The notes beneath the pieces were generated by a model. That model did no database searches, was not told the DNA's origin, and saw nothing but the letters and a program-made list of their open reading frames with translations. This document shows, piece by piece, positions 1 through 5,421 of a stretch of DNA of 9,895 bases. The DNA is from Akkermansiaceae bacterium UBA5688 (GTDB taxonomy: Bacteria; Verrucomicrobiota; Verrucomicrobiia; Verrucomicrobiales; Akkermansiaceae): contig DIHU01000124.1 in the NCBI GenBank assembly GCA_002420315.1, positions 19,208-29,102 of the forward strand, written 5' to 3'. Both the position numbers and the translations under genes were made by a program. Each line of letters opens with the position of its first letter. Position 1 is the first letter of the stretch.

Positions 1-472
1 TGGAAAAGATTCGGTGCAGTCTGAGCTGGATTTGGGCGTAGGTTGGCAGGATCCTGCGGTGATTCGAGAGACTGGGGTTTGTGTCTGGAAGAGTGGAGAA
101 AAACCGCGGCTGGATTTGAAACGGGATGGGGCGTTTCTGAGTGGATGCATGGGTCTTCTCTGGACCGGAAAGCAACACGATACACCAGGTTCAGTGGGTT
201 TTGAACGGGATTACGATTTGATTGAGCGCGCGGGAGCAATGGCTAAAGAGGCAGTGATGACCGAGTCAATTGCTAAGCTGGCTGAGGCGGTTTTGATGTC
301 CTACTCAGCCCAGTTGGGGGAGGGGATGAAGGATTTGCCTAAAATTATGGGTAGTGTGGCTCGGAAATATTGCGGAGGTGGCCATGGGGGGTATGCGCTG
401 TATCTTTTTCCTTCGCGGGAAGCAAGGGATGCTGCACCCGGCCTAGTTACAGTCGAGCCGTGCTACGGCTAG
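1..472 (+). CDS. GHMP-superfamily sugar kinase, C-terminal part (5' end outside window)
   Basis: The reading frame is already open at the left edge (first full codon at base 2) and ends with TAG at 470-472, so only about the last 156 residues are present. Seen: a G-V-G-W-Q-D-P segment near the left end, an L-L-W-T-G-K-Q-H-D-T-P-G-S stretch, and near the C-terminus K-Y-C-G-G-G-H-G-G-Y-A-L-Y-L-F. This order resembles the second half of GHMP kinases (galacto-, fuco-, glucurono- and heptose-kinase relatives), where a WQD/RQD-type segment precedes the glycine-rich motif 3 that helps form the active site. Inference: an ATP-dependent cytoplasmic sugar kinase. The substrate cannot be read from this fragment, and the ATP-binding motif lies outside the window. 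The GTG at 14 is an internal valine, not a likely start. The gene converges on the lipoprotein gene and shares the bases CTAG with its stop. Confidence 0.6.
   Translation, partial: GKDSVQSELDLGVGWQDPAVIRETGVCVWKSGEKPRLDLKRDGAFLSGCMGLLWTGKQHDTPGSVGFERDYDLIERAGAMAKEAVMTESIAKLAEAVLMSYSAQLGEGMKDLPKIMGSVARKYCGGGHGGYALYLFPSREARDAAPGLVTVEPCYG
456..470. other. Short perfect hairpin over two convergent stop codons
   Basis: AGCCGT (456-461) and ACGGCT (465-470) form a perfect 6-bp stem with a 3-base loop. The right arm runs into CTAG (469-472), which supplies the TAG stop of both convergent genes. Neither side carries a T-run, so it is not a canonical intrinsic terminator; a role in ending transcription from both directions is only a suggestion. 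Confidence 0.4.
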
Positions 473-915
473 AGGGGGCGCTGCAGGGTCATTGTTCCTT
501 TGTCACCATTGCCTTGGAAGCGGCACTCAAATCGCGTCGGGCTGACTTGTCCTTTGATGCGATAGGTGCCGAAATTATTGGGCAAAGTCATTGAGTGGTT
601 CAAGGAAAGTGCTCCATCTTCCTGTGTAGTCCTGATGGGGTGGGTATAATCGCCGAATTGCAGTAAGCCCCAACCAGCACGGTAGCGGAAGTTGTAAGTG
701 CCGGGTGAGGACTCGTCTTTTTTGATCATACACCAAAGTGGACCCTGATGCCCGTTGACTTCGCTTTTCCACGTTCCCTTCCAAGGGCCGGTTGGAGCGG
801 GCTTGAGCTTGATGGCTGAGCGAAACTCGTTTTTAGATTCCTTAAAGTCTCGCTGGTAGCTAGAGCATGACACGAACAGAAGAGCGGCGAAGATGGAAAG
901 CCAGACAGGTTTCAT
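469..915 (-). CDS. Small predicted lipoprotein, last gene of the chdC operon
   Basis: The 148-residue product starts M-K-P-V-W-L-S-I-F-A-A-L-L-F-V-S-C-S-S, a lipoprotein-type signal peptide with the putative lipidated Cys at residue 17. The -3 residue is Phe rather than the usual Leu, so the lipobox is slightly atypical. The mature part has G-P-W-K-G-T-W and later G-x-Y-x-F-x-Y patterns and looks like a small beta-rich domain; no family is recognised. The frame stays open upstream to 1047, but that extension lies inside the chdC gene in another frame and would bury the signal peptide, so ATG 913-915 is chosen. A GTG directly before it (916-918) is an in-frame alternative. The start lies 4 bases after the chdC stop with no Shine-Dalgarno, so translational coupling is likely. 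Inferred location: envelope, anchored by lipid, outer-membrane sorting possible because Ser follows the Cys. Confidence 0.7.
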   Translation of the reverse strand: MKPVWLSIFAALLFVSCSSYQRDFKESKNEFRSAIKLKPAPTGPWKGTWKSEVNGHQGPLWCMIKKDESSPGTYNFRYRAGWGLLQFGDYTHPIRTTQEDGALSLNHSMTLPNNFGTYRIKGQVSPTRFECRFQGNGDKGTMTLQRPL

Positions 916-919
916 CACG

Positions 920-1750
920 CTAAAGACAAATGCGTTTGAAGAGTTCGTTGAGCGGAAGCTGCATCCCGATGTAAAAATCACCAAAGTCAGCGAAGCGGGC
1001 GGAGACTTCATCGAAGCGCATCTCGTAAACGATGTTCTTAATTTCAATAGTGTCCTTGGCTAGGAGTGTGACACCCCATTCATGCTCGTCGAGTCCCGTG
1101 GATCCAGTTATGAGCTGGAGGATTTTCCCAGAGTATTTACGGCCGGTGGTAGCGTGTCCCTTCATGAGTTTGGCACGTGCGGCATGATCAAGAGAATACC
1201 AGTTGTAGTGATCACTGGGCGCGCGACGCTTGGACATCGGATAAAAACAGATAACAGGCCAGTCGGGGAGAGCCGGATAGAGACGGTGCTGAAGGTAGTG
1301 CTTCATGCGTTCGTCGAATTCCTTGAGGGCGGCTTCGAATTCCTCGCTGCCTTCGGCCATGCCTTGCTCTCCGATTAGGGAATCTTTTCCATACTGCTCC
1401 GAAGTTGTGGTGTATTCTGAGCGCTCGGTTTGGGAGAGGTAGGAATAGGTAGGCGTTAGGACGTCGGGTCCCAGAGCAAGAGTGAGCCGCTTTTCGAAAT
1501 GAGTGGCGTCATGCAAGTCGGGGGTGAGGAGCATGAAACCTAGGTCGGCCTTTGGAGTAGCTACGGCGAAGATGAGAAGCTGAGTGTCTTTGTGTGAGCG
1601 AATTTCTTGGACCAATTCGCTGAGTTCGGTTTTGGCCTGGCGTTGCTCGGCTTCGGATAAAAGCGACCATTGGCTATGATCAACGGAATAGTAAAGATGC
1701 ATGACGTGCCAGCCTTCGACGGGCACGAGGGGGGTTGGATTATCGGACAT
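920..1750 (-). CDS. chdC: Coproheme decarboxylase (HemQ/ChdC), chlorite dismutase family
   Basis: The 276-residue protein carries the ChdC signature: C-F-Y-P-M-S-K-R-R (168-176), N-W-Y-S-L (183-187), K-G-H-A (197-200), I-T-G-S-T-G-L-D-E (214-222), E-W-G-V-T-L (224-229) and Y-E-M-R-F-D-E-V-S-A-R-F (242-253). By comparison with Firmicute enzymes, Tyr170 matches the catalytic tyrosine, Met172 the heme-pocket Met, His199 the proximal heme ligand and Arg245 a propionate-pocket arginine; the spacing of these residues agrees closely. Known family reaction: peroxide-dependent oxidative decarboxylation of coproheme III to heme b, the last step of the coproporphyrin-dependent pathway, in the cytoplasm. 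An acidic/amphipathic segment around residues 118-157 precedes the core and may be a lineage-specific linker. It begins 5 bases after the upstream membrane-protein gene; an A-rich stretch, not a clear Shine-Dalgarno, precedes the ATG. Other genes of the pathway (hemH/cpfC, hemY/cgoX) are not in the window. Confidence 0.9.
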   Translation of the reverse strand: MSDNPTPLVPVEGWHVMHLYYSVDHSQWSLLSEAEQRQAKTELSELVQEIRSHKDTQLLIFAVATPKADLGFMLLTPDLHDATHFEKRLTLALGPDVLTPTYSYLSQTERSEYTTTSEQYGKDSLIGEQGMAEGSEEFEAALKEFDERMKHYLQHRLYPALPDWPVICFYPMSKRRAPSDHYNWYSLDHAARAKLMKGHATTGRKYSGKILQLITGSTGLDEHEWGVTLLAKDTIEIKNIVYEMRFDEVSARFADFGDFYIGMQLPLNELFKRICL

Positions 1751-1755
1751 GATTT

Positions 1756-2583
1756 TTATTTTTCTTTGCGGTTCCCTTCGATACGGGCCTTGACAATTGG
1801 ATCGGCTCCCTCGGAGCCTTCGACAATAGCGAGGGTCCAGGGAGCGATGTCTTGGTTGACGTAAGGATTGATTGTGGTGGGATTATTGAATCCGTCAGTG
1901 GCGTAGACTGAGATCTCATCCGAGTTGTTTTTCTCAAACTTACCATTCGTTACGGAAAGGTTGAGAATGTCGCCGATTAGCTGGTCTTCACCATCGCGGA
2001 AGCTCACTTGCAAGTTAGAGGAACCTTCTTCACTGATTTTGATGGAGGCACAGGGGATGAGGCGTGCTTCGATCACTACGCCGACGTCGGGATCGTCGCC
2101 CTCGCGGACGGGCTCTCGCCACCACGTTTCGACGCTTTCAATAGTGATGGATTCGCCTTGAATTGGAAATTCTTCCTTGTATTCAACGAGAACGCCATTT
2201 GGAGCAGCATCGAGATAGGTATAGATTCCCCAAGCCGCCAAACAAATCAAGCTGGCCAAGAGAGCTCCAATGATCATTTTTTCGTTCCTGTTCGTCGGGC
2301 TTGCCTCCTGCTTAGTTTCTTTGACCCGGTATCGCCGCGCCGTGGACGTTGGCTCAGAAGGGGCGGCTGGTTCGGGCTTTTGAGAAGGGGCTGGTTCATC
2401 GTCCGGGTCGTTCAAAATTTCTTCCAGCGGAGGTGCCGGAGTGTTCGGAGCGGATGCCGAATCGGTTGGTTGCTGTTTTGACTGGCTGAATTCCTTGGCC
2501 TCCTCGAGGTCGAGATCGTCGTCACCAAGGTCCCAAAAGTCATTTTGAGGCTCGTTTTGGGGATCGGTGGGCTGGTTTTGCAT
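1756..2583 (-). CDS. Single-pass membrane protein with disordered N-terminus, first gene of the chdC operon
   Basis: No family is recognised. The 275-residue product has three visible parts. Residues 1-100 are rich in Asp, Glu, Pro, Gln and Ser (for example D-D-D-L-D-L-E-E at 21-28 and repeated E-P-A-P-S type stretches), so probably disordered and cytoplasmic, ending in a basic patch (R83, R84, R86). Residues 103-123 form one hydrophobic segment, M-I-I-G-A-L-L-A-S-L-I-C-L-A-A-W-G-I-Y. Residues 125-275 form a probable beta-rich extracytoplasmic domain with a single Cys (178). Positive charges before the membrane segment favour an N-in orientation. The stop is 5 bases before chdC, so the two are almost certainly co-transcribed. 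Position suggests, but does not prove, a role linked to heme or envelope biology. ATG 2581-2583 is the first Met in frame; only an AGG about 8 bases upstream hints at a ribosome site. Confidence 0.8.
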   Translation of the reverse strand: MQNQPTDPQNEPQNDFWDLGDDDLDLEEAKEFSQSKQQPTDSASAPNTPAPPLEEILNDPDDEPAPSQKPEPAAPSEPTSTARRYRVKETKQEASPTNRNEKMIIGALLASLICLAAWGIYTYLDAAPNGVLVEYKEEFPIQGESITIESVETWWREPVREGDDPDVGVVIEARLIPCASIKISEEGSSNLQVSFRDGEDQLIGDILNLSVTNGKFEKNNSDEISVYATDGFNNPTTINPYVNQDIAPWTLAIVEGSEGADPIVKARIEGNRKEK

Positions 2584-2597
2584 GATTGGTGCCTAGA

Positions 2598-2626
2598 GAG
2601 ATAGTCACCGCAGAAGATCATTGCAA
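2598..2626 (-). promoter_or_regulatory. Candidate sigma70-like promoter for the leftward chdC operon
   Basis: On the minus strand TTGCAA (2626-2621) is followed after 17 bases by TATCTC (2603-2598). These match 4 of 6 and 3 of 6 consensus bases. The predicted start would lie within about 10 bases of the ATG, giving a very short leader. Weak evidence, offered only because this 113-bp gap must hold the promoter. Confidence 0.25.
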
Positions 2627-2633
2627 CCCGTGA

Positions 2634-2674
2634 ATCATGGTCGCAAAAAGTGTTTGCACTTTGCGAACATGGAT
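2634..2674. repeat. Long imperfect inverted repeat in the divergent chdC-operon/ferredoxin gap
   Basis: The left arm (2634-2652) pairs with the right arm (2657-2674) around a TTTG loop. I count 16 Watson-Crick pairs, interrupted by a two-A bulge (2648-2649), one G-A mismatch (2640/2667) and one bulged G (2672). The best block is TCGCAAA against TTTGCGA. It lies 22 bases before the ferredoxin ATG and could be a regulator-binding site between two divergent operons or an RNA hairpin in the ferredoxin leader. No T-run follows, so a terminator is unlikely. Confidence 0.5.
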
Positions 2675-2696
2675 AGAACATTTCCTTTAGAAGGCC

Positions 2697-2936
2697 ATGG
2701 CTGATCTTGAAGATAAAAATCCCGAAGGTATTGCAGGAAAATTTTATGTCGATTCCCAGTGTATTGATTGTGATCTCTGCCGTGAAACCGCACCCGATAA
2801 TTACGCGCGTTCTGACGAAGAGGGATACTCCTATGTCTATAAGCAGCCAGAGAATGAGGAGGAAGTTGCTCTCTGCATGGAAGCCCTCGAAGGCTGCCCA
2901 GTCGAAGCAATTGGTGACGACGGCGAGGATTCCTGA
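2697..2936 (+). CDS. Small [4Fe-4S] ferredoxin
   Basis: The 79-residue acidic protein has C22-I-D-C25-D-L-C28 followed by C67-P-V-E-A-I, the pattern of single-cluster [4Fe-4S] ferredoxins in which the fourth ligand is the Cys of a C-terminal C-P. Cys60 is an extra cysteine; in related ferredoxins a cysteine of the lost second-cluster site can form a disulfide, so that is its likely role here. Known role: soluble one-electron carrier; the redox partner is unknown. An in-frame TAG at 2688-2690 rules out any earlier start, so ATG 2697 is secure. AGAAGG (2689-2694) sits only 2 bases from the ATG, which is unusually close. The gene heads a tight rightward cluster (8 bases to the next gene) and is divergent from the chdC operon, which makes a shared iron or redox control plausible but unproven. 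Confidence 0.9.
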   Translation: MADLEDKNPEGIAGKFYVDSQCIDCDLCRETAPDNYARSDEEGYSYVYKQPENEEEVALCMEALEGCPVEAIGDDGEDS

Positions 2937-2944
2937 ATTGCGCC

Positions 2945-3340
2945 ATGGGACGGAAGCCTAGCACCGGGAAGGAGAAATCAGTTTCCCGGAGAAATATGAG
3001 GGCTGACATCGTTGGGCAATGGGTTGGCGCTTCTCGACCTCTGAACCTCGAAAAAAATATCAGCGAGGCGGGGGCGCACATCGAAGCGATTCTCGAATCT
3101 ATTGGCGTTAAAGGCGGACTAGATGAGGAGCGTGTCAAAGAGGCGTGGTCTATGCTGGCCGGCAATTTAATCGCAAAGCAAACCGAGCCGGTCTCGCTTC
3201 GGAAAGGCTGCCTTACCCTAAAAGTGTTGCAGCCTGCAATGCGTTATCACCTAGAGCAACTCAAGCCAGGCCTACTGCGCAAACTTCAAAGCGAGCTGGG
3301 GGCTGAAAATGTCACTTCTCTCCGGCTTACTATAGGTTAA
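2945..3340 (+). CDS. dciA: DUF721/DciA-like protein, probable replicative-helicase loader
   Basis: The 131-residue product has a basic N-terminal tail (G-R-K-P-S-T-G-K-E-K) and a DUF721-like domain at about 40-130: E-A-W (66-68) in the conserved tryptophan position, A-K-Q-T-E-P-V-S-L (77-85), L-T-L-K-V (90-94), then A-M-R-Y-H-L-E-Q-L-K-P-G-L-L-R-K-L (98-114). DUF721 includes DciA, the ancestral bacterial protein that interacts with DnaB helicase and helps load it at replication forks in bacteria lacking DnaC/DnaI. Assignment rests on pattern, not on a search. The gene starts 8 bases after the ferredoxin stop. ATG 2945 is used; ATG 2996, preceded by GGAG four bases upstream, is a credible shorter start (114 residues) that would drop the basic tail. 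Confidence 0.72.
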   Translation: MGRKPSTGKEKSVSRRNMRADIVGQWVGASRPLNLEKNISEAGAHIEAILESIGVKGGLDEERVKEAWSMLAGNLIAKQTEPVSLRKGCLTLKVLQPAMRYHLEQLKPGLLRKLQSELGAENVTSLRLTIG

Positions 3341-3352
3341 GATTTAGATCTT

Positions 3353-4003
3353 ATGAAATATCGTTCGCTTCTTTTCGATTGGTCGGGAACTTTAGTCGAT
3401 GATCTCCCTCCCACGCTTTATGCGACAAATATGGTGCTTGGTGAGCACAATCTACCCGCGCTTAGTCGCGAGGAATTTCGCCAGCGCTTCCGACTTCCCT
3501 ATCCTGAATTTTATGAAGAGGTTCTTCCCGGTGTTCCCATTGAAACTCTGGAGGATACATTTCGCACTTCGTTCAACTTATCGCCAAAAGGTGTAACGGT
3601 TTTACCGCATGCCCGTGAAATGCTCGACTGGTGCCGCGATCAGGAGATTCGCTGTTTCGTTCTCTCTAGCATGGACGTTGGGCTTTTCACGGATCAGGCG
3701 CATGACTTCGGCTTAGATGGCTATTTTGAGGCGATTTACGCTGGCGTCATTGATAAGCGCGAGCGGATTGGCGACATTTTAAAAGCACACGATTTGTCGG
3801 TCGCTGATACTGCTTTTGTAGGTGATATGGTACACGACGTGGACACGGCAAAGCACGGCGGGATTGCGTCGGTCGCCGTGGCTACAGGATATGATCCAGT
3901 TGAGCGGCTTGCGCAAAGCGACCCTCATCATTTCTTTGACCATCTTGGGGATTTCCGTCAGTGGTTGGAGAATTCAATAATCCAACCTACTGCGGGCTTA
4001 TGA
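3353..4003 (+). CDS. HAD-family hydrolase, phosphoglycolate-phosphatase-like
   Basis: The 216-residue protein has the HAD order: motif I F-D9-W-S11-G-T-L-V-D, a helical cap (about 17-85), motif II V-L-S-S (103-106), motif III Lys135 in I-D-K-R, and motif IV F-V-G-D158-M-V-H-D162-V-D164. Asp9 is the nucleophile and Asp158/Asp162 the magnesium ligands. The family motif is DxDGT, and here the second Asp (general acid/base) is Ser11; other HAD proteins, such as phosphonatases with Ala there, also vary at this site. Likely a cytoplasmic phosphatase on a small phospho-metabolite. The substrate is unknown; the tight link to folB would allow a dephosphorylation step near dihydroneopterin formation, but that is speculation. 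It starts 12 bases after dciA without a Shine-Dalgarno and its TGA overlaps the folB ATG. Confidence 0.85.
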   Translation: MKYRSLLFDWSGTLVDDLPPTLYATNMVLGEHNLPALSREEFRQRFRLPYPEFYEEVLPGVPIETLEDTFRTSFNLSPKGVTVLPHAREMLDWCRDQEIRCFVLSSMDVGLFTDQAHDFGLDGYFEAIYAGVIDKRERIGDILKAHDLSVADTAFVGDMVHDVDTAKHGGIASVAVATGYDPVERLAQSDPHHFFDHLGDFRQWLENSIIQPTAGL

Positions 4004-4356
4004 AAGACCAGATCGTGATTCGAGGTCTGGAATTGTGCACGCAGATTGGTGTGCCGGCTGAGGAGCGAGCTGAAGTCCAAAAGGTAAGGGTTCATCTCAC
4101 GCTTGAAGTGAATCGCTTTCCGGAGGTCGACGGGATTGAGGGTACTGTTGATTATAAGGCGGTTGCGGATCGCGTTCGTGAAGCAGCAGCCGAGAAAGAG
4201 CGCCAGCTCATTGAGACGCTAGCGCAGGATATTGCCGCATTAGTGCTGGGCGAATTCAAGGTCAGCAAGGTTCGTGTCGAGATTGAAAAATTCATTTTGC
4301 CGGAGACCGACTGGGTTGGCGTGATCCTCGAGCGATCATCTTCAAAGATAAATTGA
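4000..4356 (+). CDS. folB: Dihydroneopterin aldolase FolB
   Basis: The 118-residue product matches FolB in length and motifs: I-R-G-L-E-L at 7-12, I-G-V-P-A-E-E-R (16-23) with Glu22, T-V-D-Y52-K (49-53), L-I-E72-T-L-A (70-75) and I-E-K97-F-I-L-P (95-101). Glu22, Tyr52, Glu72 and Lys97 line up with the catalytic and pterin-binding residues of the Staphylococcus aureus enzyme. Reaction: 7,8-dihydroneopterin to 6-hydroxymethyl-7,8-dihydropterin plus glycolaldehyde, in folate synthesis. The frame is open upstream to an ATG at 3961, but that 13-residue extension lies inside the HAD gene and lacks family similarity; ATG 4000 gives an ATGA overlap with the HAD stop and the correct N-terminus. No folK or folP follows in the window. 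Confidence 0.9.
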   Translation: MKDQIVIRGLELCTQIGVPAEERAEVQKVRVHLTLEVNRFPEVDGIEGTVDYKAVADRVREAAAEKERQLIETLAQDIAALVLGEFKVSKVRVEIEKFILPETDWVGVILERSSSKIN

Positions 4357-4440
4357 ACATGTGTTGCTCTGGTCTGTCCGTAAGCTTGTGCCAGATGGTT
4401 CCTCACCGGAAACCCCATAAATTAGATATCTTCCGAGTCT
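4357..4440 (+). promoter_or_regulatory. folB-sigma factor gap with weak hairpin and possible ECF-type promoter
   Basis: In this 84-bp gap GGTTCC (4397-4402) can pair with GGAAACC (4408-4414) with one bulged A and a 5-base loop; no T-run follows. GGAAAC at 4408-4413 also resembles the GGAAC -35 element of ECF-sigma promoters, and TCTTCC (4429-4434) lies where a -10 would fall, which would put transcription start almost at the GTG. Both readings are weak. Confidence 0.25.
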
Positions 4441-5025
4441 GTGAATGAATCTCCCGCCGATACAGATGAAGTGCTCGTAGCCCGTGCCCAGAGTGGGGAT
4501 ACTTCAGCCTTTGATCAGCTAGTCATTCGTTATAGTCCTCGTCTATATGGGATGATTTACCACATGACCTCAAACAAAGAGGACGCAAACGATCTCACGC
4601 AGGATGTTTTCGCGAAAGCCTATCGATCTCTCCGCCGTTTTCGAGGACGATCATCCTTTTACACATGGATCTATGCGATCGGGACGAATATGACGTTAAA
4701 TTTCCTCAAAAAGCGCAACCGCAGGGCCGCGTGGAGTCTCGATAATCTCGACTCGGGGATCCAGAATGACGAGGCTATGGTGGATTTAGCTCATGCTGCG
4801 AATCCCCGTCATCAAAGCGATTTGAACGAACTTCAAAAAAAATTGAACGAAGCGCTGCAATCGCTCTCTAATAGGCACCGAGCGGTTGTTACGATGTTTG
4901 ATATTCAAGGAATTCCTCATGCCGAAATCAGCAAGATTCTTAAAGTTTCGGAAGGAACCGTTCGGTCGAGGCTTTTCTACGCGCACCGGCAGTTGCAGGG
5001 GCACTTAGAAGAATTCATCAAATAA
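4441..5025 (+). CDS. ECF-type RNA polymerase sigma factor
   Basis: The 194-residue protein has both ECF domains. Region 2 spans about 23-92 (S-A-F-D-Q-L-V, D-L-T-Q-D-V-F at 51-57, F-Y-T-W-I-Y-A-I-G-T-N at 73-83, then a basic K-K-R-N-R-R). After a 35-residue linker, region 4 spans 133-186 (L-N-E-A-L-Q-S-L-S-N-R-H-R-A-V, the H-A-E-I-S-K-I-L-K-V-S helix-turn-helix start, and E-G-T-V-R-S-R-L at 171-178). It directs core RNA polymerase to a stress or signal regulon. The start is GTG 4441: the first internal Met (38) is already inside region 2. The next gene, 14 bases downstream, is a small membrane protein, the usual arrangement for sigma and anti-sigma. The regulon is not known; a GGAAAC-like site just upstream hints at self-control. 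Confidence 0.92.
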   Translation: MNESPADTDEVLVARAQSGDTSAFDQLVIRYSPRLYGMIYHMTSNKEDANDLTQDVFAKAYRSLRRFRGRSSFYTWIYAIGTNMTLNFLKKRNRRAAWSLDNLDSGIQNDEAMVDLAHAANPRHQSDLNELQKKLNEALQSLSNRHRAVVTMFDIQGIPHAEISKILKVSEGTVRSRLFYAHRQLQGHLEEFIK

Positions 5026-5039
5026 TTTCCATCTCACTC

Positions 5040-5378
5040 ATGAGCGAGCCAAAAACACAGGTCCAAAAACTCATCCGCCTTAAGCGGTTCGAGGAACCCC
5101 GGGATGGATACTTCGAGGATTTTCTTGCAGAATTCCGGAGTCGGCGGGACGAGGGGGGGTCTTTGAGTTCCCGCCTGGTTAGCGGATTGGACAATCGCAA
5201 ATGGTTCATTGGAGCCGGGATGGCATACGCCGCCTTGTTGATAGTCGTTTTGATGTGGCCTATTGGTCCCGAAGCCAAGACAGATCCCACAAGGCAACCA
5301 ATCATCTTTGAACCAAAGCAACCGGTGAGGAATTCTGTAACACCTCCCAAAGTCCCTACTTCGATTCCCCGGCCCTGA
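5040..5378 (+). CDS. Putative anti-sigma factor, small single-pass membrane protein
   Basis: The 112-residue product has a charged cytoplasmic N-terminus (L-I-R-L-K-R-F-E-E-P-R-D-G-Y-F-E-D-F at 11-28), one membrane segment at about 56-74 (F-I-G-A-G-M-A-Y-A-A-L-L-I-V-V-L-M-W) and a proline-rich tail of about 38 residues predicted outside the membrane. It has no zinc-binding HxxxCxxC anti-sigma motif, so the anti-sigma call rests on topology and on its place 14 bases after the ECF sigma gene. From general familiarity, small proteins with this L-K-R-x-E-x-P-x-x-Y-F N-terminus occur next to sigma factors in Verrucomicrobiota; I cannot check this here. The expected mechanism is that residues 1-50 hold the sigma factor at the membrane until a signal reaches the tail. 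No Shine-Dalgarno precedes ATG 5040. Confidence 0.6.
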   Translation: MSEPKTQVQKLIRLKRFEEPRDGYFEDFLAEFRSRRDEGGSLSSRLVSGLDNRKWFIGAGMAYAALLIVVLMWPIGPEAKTDPTRQPIIFEPKQPVRNSVTPPKVPTSIPRP

Positions 5379-5421
5379 TTTGAACAATCGAGTGGCTTGA
5401 TCTCACCGCTAACGGCATGTC

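Noticed and set aside
916..1047. 44-residue N-terminal extension of the lipoprotein gene
   Set aside because: It lies within the chdC 3' end in a different frame, and would place the lipoprotein signal peptide internally.
1082..1378. 98-codon open frame on the + strand inside chdC
   Set aside because: Shadow of the well-supported chdC gene on the other strand.
2008..2481. 157-codon open frame on the + strand
   Set aside because: Antisense to the membrane-protein gene; arginine/phenylalanine-rich translation typical of a shadow frame, no recognisable motif.
2635..3165. 176-codon open frame on the - strand
   Set aside because: Antisense to the ferredoxin and DciA-like genes, whose motifs are clear; translation looks random.
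3961..3999. 13-residue N-terminal extension of FolB
   Set aside because: It overlaps the HAD coding end and has no FolB similarity; ATG 4000 with the ATGA overlap fits the family.
4397..4414. Terminator after folB
   Set aside because: The hairpin has a bulge and no T-run follows, so an intrinsic terminator is not supported.
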